Assembly: GCA_964429485.1 (NCBI GenBank)
Contig: CAYSBW010000036.1
Location: 1 to 21,403 of the forward strand
DNA length: 21,403 bases
Origin: JAPLKB01 sp964429485
GTDB lineage: Bacteria > Desulfobacterota > Syntrophorhabdia > Syntrophorhabdales > Syntrophorhabdaceae
Direction of reading: 5' to 3'
In this document: positions 15,873 through 21,403 of the stretch, piece by piece
Layout: each line of letters opens with the position of its first letter
How positions within the stretch are numbered: position 1 is the first letter of the stretch
Notes under the pieces: model-generated
What the model was told of the DNA's origin: nothing
The model's database searches: none
What the model saw: only the letters and a program-made list of their open reading frames with translations
Translations under genes and position numbers: made by a program

Positions 15873-17622
15873 ATTTATTTTTCTCCGAAAACCGATGTTT
15901 TTTTAACTCATCTCCAATTGTAATGGTTTTTTCAACAGGCCTGTTTACAAATAACACAAGCGCTCTGTCAGATCCAATGATCTGTTTTACGAGTATATGG
16001 AATTTGTTATATGATAGAAGTTTTTTTTCCATCGACTCTCTCTTGTCTCTTATTATAAGGTATATCTTTTCTTCTTTTGAAAGGAGTTCCTTGCTTATTC
16101 CTTGAATTTCTATAAGGAAACGTCCGGTATAGAATGGTACTGCTCCTCTTAAGGTCTCGTCAGGTTGATAGGCGTAGAGATGATTTTCAGGAGGCACAAA
16201 ATTGATGATCTGATTGCAAAACGGGACAAAACTTTTATGTTTATCCACAATCGGCGCAATGACCTGCATTACAAAGACGAGCAATATAATGATTGACAGG
16301 CTTACAGAACCCCAGTATTTCCTTAAACTCATTCGCTGCAGATAAAAAATTCCTGCCAGGGAGAGAGCTGCAACAAAAAAGGAAACAGCCGGCACTGATA
16401 TGAGAAAACTCTCAGGTAGACTTTGGCTGTAAATTTTTTTCAGATAAAGATAGACCGGAGTCATGCATAGACCTGTTGCAAGAAGGATCATACTGAAGAA
16501 AAGATGAAAGGCCCTGCCTGTTTTGTTTAAAAAGCCTGAAGTTATTGTAAAATCAATGTATAGGGCGGTAAGCAGGGAAACAGGTGCAAAAATCGGCATA
16601 AGATAAAGAGTCCGTTTTGTAGATGCAAGGCTAAGGAAAACAATGCCTGCTATGAACCAGCATTTTGCAAAGAGGCGACCCCTGTTGCATGACATTGAAA
16701 TATTATTGAATTTACCTGATTTTGAAAATGAATGGTAAAGAACAGGTATAAGCAGAATGCTCCATGGAAGAAAGCCGGCAGGGAACTCGGTAATGTAATA
16801 ATAAAACGGGTTGTGATGTCCTGAGGCAGCCCCGGAAATTTGCACGGCCATGCCGGCTGGAAGGAATCTTTGCAGATGGTTGTGAAGGAAAAAAACCTTG
16901 AAATATTCTGTACCTGCTTGTTGCCAGAGTTCGATAAACCACGGAAAAGTCATGGCGAAAAAAATAATAATTCCTGCCCAGAGATGCATTTGAAGGATTT
17001 CTTTGAAGTTTCTTTCCATAACCAGAAAGGCGAGAATACCCAGTCCCGGTATGGCTATGCCGATAAATCCCTTTGAGTAAAAAGCAAGAGTAGATGTGAT
17101 GTATGCAAGCAGGTAACATAACGTCTTTTTTCGTTTGTTTTCAGAGAGATAACCTGTAATAAAAAGGGCCATTGTGCTTACCACGAAAAAGGTTAATGCA
17201 TTGTCAACTATAATCCAGTGGGCTACACGAAAGTATTCGCCGGTTGTAGCAAGAATGAATCCTGAGAGAAGGGCAACTTGTGGACCGAAAATGTGATTTG
17301 CAGTAAAAAAAAGTACAATCACTGTTGCAAAAGCAAAAATAGCCGATGGAATACGGGCAACTCTGTCCGATGCTACATTGAAAGCCCTGAATGTCAGCGC
17401 TAAGACTCCATAGTAGAGAGGCGGGCTTTCGAGAAATGGTTTCTGGTTTAACTTGGGCACTGCCCAGTTGCCGGTGATTGCCATCTCACGGCCAATTTCA
17501 GCAACTCGCGGTTCGTCGGGAGTCCAGAGGCTGTGATTGAAAAGACCGGACAGGAAGAGTGGCACAGTGATTATTACAAGGATTGCAAGATGTTTTAGAG
17601 TTTCGTTTCTTGAATAGGTCAT
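15862..17622 (-). CDS. ArnT-like membrane glycosyltransferase (PMT superfamily), copy 2
   Basis: This paralogue of the gene just downstream has 586 residues. The first loop carries LWTPDEPRVAEIGREMAITG (residues 32-51, Asp36-Glu37), followed by NQKPFLESPPLYYGVLALTF, the same loop pattern as copy 1. Hydrophobic segments begin at residue 11 and continue to about 450, and a soluble tail follows. The two copies clearly share a fold but differ widely, so they probably act on different donors or acceptors rather than being a recent duplication. The ATG at 17622 is preceded by AAGGCGG. It lies 50 bases after the lipoprotein gene with no terminator between them, so it probably belongs to the lipid-transport transcript. 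It overlaps copy 1 by 11 bases. Confidence 0.9.
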   Translation of the reverse strand: MTYSRNETLKHLAILVIITVPLFLSGLFNHSLWTPDEPRVAEIGREMAITGNWAVPKLNQKPFLESPPLYYGVLALTFRAFNVASDRVARIPSAIFAFATVIVLFFTANHIFGPQVALLSGFILATTGEYFRVAHWIIVDNALTFFVVSTMALFITGYLSENKRKKTLCYLLAYITSTLAFYSKGFIGIAIPGLGILAFLVMERNFKEILQMHLWAGIIIFFAMTFPWFIELWQQAGTEYFKVFFLHNHLQRFLPAGMAVQISGAASGHHNPFYYYITEFPAGFLPWSILLIPVLYHSFSKSGKFNNISMSCNRGRLFAKCWFIAGIVFLSLASTKRTLYLMPIFAPVSLLTALYIDFTITSGFLNKTGRAFHLFFSMILLATGLCMTPVYLYLKKIYSQSLPESFLISVPAVSFFVAALSLAGIFYLQRMSLRKYWGSVSLSIIILLVFVMQVIAPIVDKHKSFVPFCNQIINFVPPENHLYAYQPDETLRGAVPFYTGRFLIEIQGISKELLSKEEKIYLIIRDKRESMEKKLLSYNKFHILVKQIIGSDRALVLFVNRPVEKTITIGDELKKHRFSEKNKYVF

Positions 17623-17672
17623 TTCCGCCTTTTATGCATGGTGATCGATCTGTAAAAAAATTGAAACTCTAA

Positions 17673-18326
17673 TTATTCATTATCAGGTGAGTTATTTTCC
17701 TGCTTTATCTGAGTTAACTTGTCGGCAATGGTTTCAGCCATATCGGAGCTAAGACTCAGCAGAGCTTTGTCCATGGCTCTGACAGCGCTACTGTAGTCAT
17801 TTCCCTGAACAGGTTCTTTGTAGTCTTTGTCTTTTATTATGATTAGTTTTTCTCCTTCTTTGCCTGTTATAATCCAGTTTGCTTTCAGTATAACGTGATT
17901 GTTCATATATATATCGAGGGAATTTATGTTGACAGCCACTTTGTATGCTGAGGGAATTGCACGCTTCCATGGCATTACGAATATTTCTTTTTCATCCAGA
18001 AGAATTGATAGATTATCAAGGAGGACACGTGAAATTTCCTCTTCCAGAGAACCTGGCCAGCGATCAAATTCTGAGAGTGTTAATTCATTCCTGCCTGTTC
18101 GAACGACAATCTGGGGTCTGTTCAGATAATCCGGAATCAATACAGGGCCAACAGCAATTACAGTATTTTCTTCCTGGGAAACTTTTTCTATGTTTCTTCC
18201 AGCACTATCCATGGAATTAAGTGCGTAAAATCTTGAAGGAGCCGATGAACCTGTACATCCGGTAAACATCAAAGTCAGAACTGGAACAAGAAATAAAAAA
18301 TATTTAAAAATATATTTATTTAACAT
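17673..18326 (-). CDS. ABC-type transport auxiliary lipoprotein (PqiC/YmbA-like)
   Basis: This 217-residue predicted lipoprotein has a short basic N-terminus, a hydrophobic segment and a lipobox-like FTGC (Cys24), then a small globular domain. The reading SRFYALNS just after the Cys, then VGPVLIPDYLNRPQIVVR and FDRWPGSLEEEISRVLLDNL, is the pattern of the PqiC/ABC-transport-auxiliary family. These proteins sit in the outer membrane and receive lipid-transport MCE assemblies. I chose ATG 18326 over TTG 18332 because GGAG (18338-18335) is 8 bases from the ATG but only 2 from the TTG. The gene follows the MCE gene by 16 bases. In E. coli this protein type partners PqiB, not MlaD. Confidence 0.88.
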   Translation of the reverse strand: MLNKYIFKYFLFLVPVLTLMFTGCTGSSAPSRFYALNSMDSAGRNIEKVSQEENTVIAVGPVLIPDYLNRPQIVVRTGRNELTLSEFDRWPGSLEEEISRVLLDNLSILLDEKEIFVMPWKRAIPSAYKVAVNINSLDIYMNNHVILKANWIITGKEGEKLIIIKDKDYKEPVQGNDYSSAVRAMDKALLSLSSDMAETIADKLTQIKQENNSPDNE

Positions 18327-18342
18327 CTTCAATTCTCCTTTT

Positions 18343-19320
18343 TTATTTTTTACCTGAAATTAAACTCTCCGGATGTGTCTGGAGGTATTCAGTTAAAAAT
18401 CTTATTGAACGGGAGGTTTTGGTTATTTCTTCCATTGTATTATTAACTTCCTGTATTAAAGTGGAATTATCCCCGAGATTCTTCTGCACAACCACAAGAG
18501 TCTTTTCAGCCTGTACAATAGCGCTTTGGGCCACTTTAAGTGTTTCCTTAATCTGTTCCGGGATCCCATCTTCTCCTGAGAGAGCTTCTTCCACCTTCAG
18601 GAAAGTGCCTCTTATGGCGTCCGAAGTTTCCCGCAAGCTCAGAATTGTAGGCTCCAACTGGGCATTTATAGTTTTGGATATTTTAACGGATTCTTTGAGC
18701 CCCTGATTCAATGCCTTCAAACTTTCTGTCATTTCAGTGGAATTTACGAGCCTGTTCAGGCCTTCTATTGTGCGGTCAATCTTATGATAGAGTTCTTTAT
18801 AGGGAATGTCCTGAAGGGTTTTTGATATCTCTTCCAGACTCATGGGAATCGTTGGAATTTCAACGTATTCTTTGCTTAAATTGTTTATTTTGGTTTCTTT
18901 GTTCGGGAAAAAATCAAGATTAACGGCAAGCTGGCCTGTAACTATGCTGCGCACCTCGAGTTGAGCCTTCAAGCCCTTCGAAATCAGCAATTTCATATAT
19001 TCATTTTCACTTCTGTTGTATTTTAAATCAATTTTATCAAGAGGCACTCCGCTTAGTTCAATAACCACAGGAATGAGAAAAGAAAAATCATCTGAATTGA
19101 ACCGTATTCCTATATCTTTTACTGAACCTATTTTCACGCCTCTGAACTGCACAGGAGAGCCTATTGTCAGCCCTTCAACAGTTCCATCAAAATATAAAAT
19201 AAAATGTTCTTTTTCAGTAAAGAATTTCCCTGATCCTATAACCAGGATTGCTGCTACAGCCAGAACAATTGCTCCTATAACAAAAGCACCTATGAGCGTT
19301 TTACTTGCCTCTTTACTCAT
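18343..19320 (-). CDS. mlaD: MlaD-family MCE-domain substrate-binding protein
   Basis: This periplasmic lipid-binding subunit is anchored in the inner membrane. Residues 9-29 form a single membrane helix (GAFVIGAIVLAVAAILVIGS), followed by one MCE domain (about 38-115) containing LTIGSPVQFRGVKIGSVKDI. A long helical, coiled-coil-like tail (about 160-315) carries repeated heptad-like LKE and ETS segments. E. coli MlaD is about 180 residues, so this protein is of the longer, tailed type whose helices can build a channel through the hexamer. ATG 19320 has AAGGAGAG about 4 bases upstream. It lies 42 bases after mlaF and 16 bases before the lipoprotein gene. Confidence 0.9.
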   Translation of the reverse strand: MSKEASKTLIGAFVIGAIVLAVAAILVIGSGKFFTEKEHFILYFDGTVEGLTIGSPVQFRGVKIGSVKDIGIRFNSDDFSFLIPVVIELSGVPLDKIDLKYNRSENEYMKLLISKGLKAQLEVRSIVTGQLAVNLDFFPNKETKINNLSKEYVEIPTIPMSLEEISKTLQDIPYKELYHKIDRTIEGLNRLVNSTEMTESLKALNQGLKESVKISKTINAQLEPTILSLRETSDAIRGTFLKVEEALSGEDGIPEQIKETLKVAQSAIVQAEKTLVVVQKNLGDNSTLIQEVNNTMEEITKTSRSIRFLTEYLQTHPESLISGKK

Positions 19321-19362
19321 TATCGCTCTCCTTCAACGGTTATGTCTTTAATGACACTAAAA

Positions 19363-20187
19363 TCATGTTCTTTGTTCATAATCACCGGGTTTGCCTCTGG
19401 TCAGAAAATTGTGCACTATTGGATTGCGGGATTGCGCAAGCAGTTCTTCAGGATTGCCCTCTGCAATCATGGTCTTGGCTTCAGCATCGAGAAACACGGA
19501 ATTGTTTCCTATTGCGAAAATACTTGCCAGATCATGAGTTACTACCACCACAGTTGCTCCAAGACTGTTGCTTGTTTCAATTATAAGCTCGTCAAGGAGG
19601 TAGGCGCTTATAGGGTCCAGCCCGGCAGAAGGCTCATCAAAGAAAAGTATTTCAGGATCAAGAGCAATGGCGCGCGCCAGCCCGGCACGCTTTTTCATTC
19701 CGCCGCTTATCTCTGAAGGATAATAATCTTCAAAGCCGGCGAGACCGACCAGAGAACATTTAAAAGATACAATTTCCCGAATTTCTTCCTTGTTTAAACT
19801 TGTGTATAAAAGCAGCGGTAAAGCTATATTTTCTGCGATAGTCATGGAACTCCACAAAGCACCGCTCTGAAAAAGGATGCCCACTTTTTTCAGGATGTTT
19901 TTCTGTATATCAGGTTCTGTCTCCCAGAAACTTATATCATCATAAAAGACTTTCCCTTTTGCAGGTTTCTGTAGGCCTACAAGGTGCCTGAGCAGTGTGC
20001 TTTTACCGCAGCCGCTTCCACCCATAATTATAAAAATATCACCCCTGTTTATAGTGAAGTTAAGGTTTTGCTGGAGAACAAAATCCCCGAAAGCCATGGT
20101 TAAATCCTTTACAATTATATGGGGTTCTTTTGTTTTTATTTCCAATGTTATATCCCGTATTTCATTTTTATCAAATGCCCAGTACAT
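19363..20187 (-). CDS. mlaF: Mla-type lipid ABC transporter ATPase
   Basis: This cytoplasmic ATPase powers phospholipid movement between the inner membrane and the periplasm. The 274-residue product has Walker A GGSGCGKST (56-64), a Q-loop at ILFQSGALWSSMT, the ABC signature SEISGGMKKRAGLARA (158-173), Walker B EILFFDEPSAGLDP and the H-loop VVVTHDLASI. ALWSSMTIAENIALPL and SGGMKKR are typical of MlaF. Compared with the usual 260-270 residues it has a short extra N-terminus. ATG 20187 overlaps the end of mlaE by 17 bases without a clear Shine-Dalgarno site, indicating translational coupling. Confidence 0.94.
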   Translation of the reverse strand: MYWAFDKNEIRDITLEIKTKEPHIIVKDLTMAFGDFVLQQNLNFTINRGDIFIIMGGSGCGKSTLLRHLVGLQKPAKGKVFYDDISFWETEPDIQKNILKKVGILFQSGALWSSMTIAENIALPLLLYTSLNKEEIREIVSFKCSLVGLAGFEDYYPSEISGGMKKRAGLARAIALDPEILFFDEPSAGLDPISAYLLDELIIETSNSLGATVVVVTHDLASIFAIGNNSVFLDAEAKTMIAEGNPEELLAQSRNPIVHNFLTRGKPGDYEQRT

Positions 20188-21325
20188 TGCATATTATTGT
20201 AATCACTGCAGTAGCGACTACAATGCTCACAATGCCTGTTACAACAGCAGATGTCGTTGCTTCTCCAACTGCCGAGGCGCTGCGGCCGCAGTTCATTCCG
20301 CGCATGCAACCGGCAAAAGACACAAGTATTCCAAATACAAAACCTGAGAAAATTCCTATCCAGAAATCATTGTAGCTTATTGCAGACTTTGTTTCGTTAT
20401 AATATTGCATTAAAGACAGGTCAAGTCCGAAAAGACCTACAATCATGCCTCCAATAATCCCCATTAGATTTGCATATATGGTAAGAAGGGGCATCATGAG
20501 AGAAAGTGCTATTAATCTCGGTATAACAAGGAAATCAATAGGTGGTATGCCAAGGGTTTTCAGGGCATCAATCTCTTCATTTACCTGCATTGTACCGATT
20601 TGTGCTGCGTAAGAAGCCCCTGTGCGTCCTGCCATGATAATACCTGTCATTATGGCCCCCATTTCCCGTACCATGGCAATACCTACAAGATCAGCCACAT
20701 AAATTTGTGCTCCGAACATCTTCAATTGTATAGCTCCTACAAAAGCCAGTATAAGACCGACGAGCAGGCTGATAAGAGAAACTATGGGAAAAGCCTGTGC
20801 CCCGCATTCCTGCAGGTGAAGGATCAGATCAGAGCTTCTGAACTGACATTTTCCAGTAAAGAGCCTGAGCATGGATTGATATATTTCACCGATAAACTCT
20901 AAAGTTTCCGTAGTGGATTGCCATAGACGAATTGTGCCTTCACCTAAATGTTGAATAAAAGATTCGTGAAGAGTTTTTTTTCGAGCCCCCTTTCTTTCAG
21001 GTACTTTTGCTGCAAGAGATAAGAGTCTCTGTACGCCTGCAGGCAGACCATTACAATCAACATTTATATTATGTTCCGTCAATGAGGCGATCATTTTTTT
21101 AAGAAATATCAGCAAACCTGTGTCCCAGGACAGAAGGGAGCCTGAACTGAAGGTAACCTGTTTTATATTGCTTTCTTTAAGGATGGATTTTATTGTTTCA
21201 TCTGATGAAGGTATTGTTTCTTCAAGTATCCATTTGCCGGAGAAGTCAATTTTTAATGTATTGCCGTCTGTTTTCTGAAAGTTTAATTTTTCCTGCATAA
21301 CACTTATTTTTTGAGTTAATTCCAA
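20171..21325 (-). CDS. mlaE: Mla-type lipid ABC transporter permease with N-terminal STAS (MlaB-like) domain
   Basis: This inner-membrane permease has 384 residues. About 20-105 look like a STAS domain (LKIDFSGKWILEETIP ... VTFSSGSLLSWDTGLLIFLKK), the role played in E. coli by separate MlaB, which binds MlaF. A linker follows, then the MlaE permease core from about 150, with AGRTGASYAAQIGTMQVNEE, IDALKTLGIPPIDFLVIPR and several membrane helices. The start is TTG at 21325, because GAAGGA (21336-21331) stands 5 bases before it. The first in-frame ATG (21298) has no ribosome site and would remove 9 residues. It heads the minus-strand envelope gene block. Confidence 0.92.
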   Translation of the reverse strand: MELTQKISVMQEKLNFQKTDGNTLKIDFSGKWILEETIPSSDETIKSILKESNIKQVTFSSGSLLSWDTGLLIFLKKMIASLTEHNINVDCNGLPAGVQRLLSLAAKVPERKGARKKTLHESFIQHLGEGTIRLWQSTTETLEFIGEIYQSMLRLFTGKCQFRSSDLILHLQECGAQAFPIVSLISLLVGLILAFVGAIQLKMFGAQIYVADLVGIAMVREMGAIMTGIIMAGRTGASYAAQIGTMQVNEEIDALKTLGIPPIDFLVIPRLIALSLMMPLLTIYANLMGIIGGMIVGLFGLDLSLMQYYNETKSAISYNDFWIGIFSGFVFGILVSFAGCMRGMNCGRSASAVGEATTSAVVTGIVSIVVATAVITIICNVLGI

Positions 21326-21358
21326 CCTTGTCCTTCTTGTTTAATCTTTTTATCAGAA

Positions 21359-21403
21359 TTAGTACTTGATGAATTCGTAAAAAATCAAAACACGACTGCG
21401 CTT
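21359..21403 (-). repeat. Possible dispersed intergenic repeat, or C-terminal codons of an upstream gene
   Basis: On the minus strand the segment includes GATTTTTTACGAATTCATCA, and one frame reads RSRVLIFYEFIKY to a stop at 21361-21359. Segments of the form 'TTTTTACGA-TTCATCAA' are, as far as I recall, a scattered short repeat in many deltaproteobacterial genomes. There is no second copy in this window to test that. The alternative is the last 14 codons of a gene that begins beyond the window. Confidence 0.3.

Noticed and set aside
17623..17672. Terminator between the lipoprotein and glycosyltransferase genes (T-run on the minus strand)
   Set aside because: The T-run is not preceded by a stable hairpin; only the 8-base palindrome GATCGATC is nearby.
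1..21403. CRISPR arrays, insertion sequences, tRNA or rRNA genes, phage or defence genes
   Set aside because: On reading both strands I found no regularly spaced direct repeats, no transposase or integrase motifs, no cloverleaf-type sequences and no recognisable defence proteins.

Overview
The window is AT-rich chromosomal DNA, densely packed with bacterial housekeeping genes. I see no transposase, integrase, phage gene, CRISPR array, tRNA or rRNA. The gene content suggests a Gram-negative, probably anaerobic bacterium of the deltaproteobacterial (Desulfobacterota) type: carboxynorspermidine-type polyamine synthesis, an Mla-type lipid transporter with an outer-membrane-type lipoprotein, ArnT-like membrane glycosyltransferases, a nadCAB operon and a class II photolyase. 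This placement is inferred from gene content and protein style, not from a marker gene.

Layout. Positions 3-101 hold the tail of a gene that begins outside the window. From 255 to 2858 (+) a two-gene operon encodes a carboxynorspermidine/carboxyspermidine dehydrogenase and its PLP decarboxylase, behind a good sigma70-type promoter. On the minus strand, 2861-4558 encodes a metallo-beta-lactamase-fold hydrolase fused to what reads as a degenerate histidine kinase, and 4745-6163 encodes an MFS exporter. A near-consensus promoter at 6304-6332 then drives a small ORF, a stand-alone DRTGG-domain protein and tRNA-dihydrouridine synthase (+, to 7980). A hairpin terminator that overlaps the stop codons of dusB and the convergent fabH-like gene ends this unit. 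The fabH-like gene (7986-8930, -) and a class II photolyase gene (9214-10560, +) diverge from a 283-base spacer.

From 21325 down to 10572 every gene is on the minus strand: mlaE (STAS-permease fusion), mlaF, mlaD-like MCE protein, a PqiC-like lipoprotein, two ArnT-like glycosyltransferases overlapping by 11 bases, then nadC, nadA and nadB with single-base gaps. The first six form a cell-envelope block (lipid transport plus lipid-linked sugar transfer to an envelope acceptor). The last three make the whole aspartate-to-nicotinate-mononucleotide route. A TTGACT-17-TATACT promoter sits immediately before nadC and may produce a leaderless message.

Most of the window is ordinary. The points most worth a second look are the MBL/pseudo-kinase fusion, the 78-residue N-terminal extension of the decarboxylase, the leaderless nadC arrangement, the small ORF/DRTGG/dusB unit, and the hybrid Mla/Pqi cassette next to tandem ArnT paralogues.
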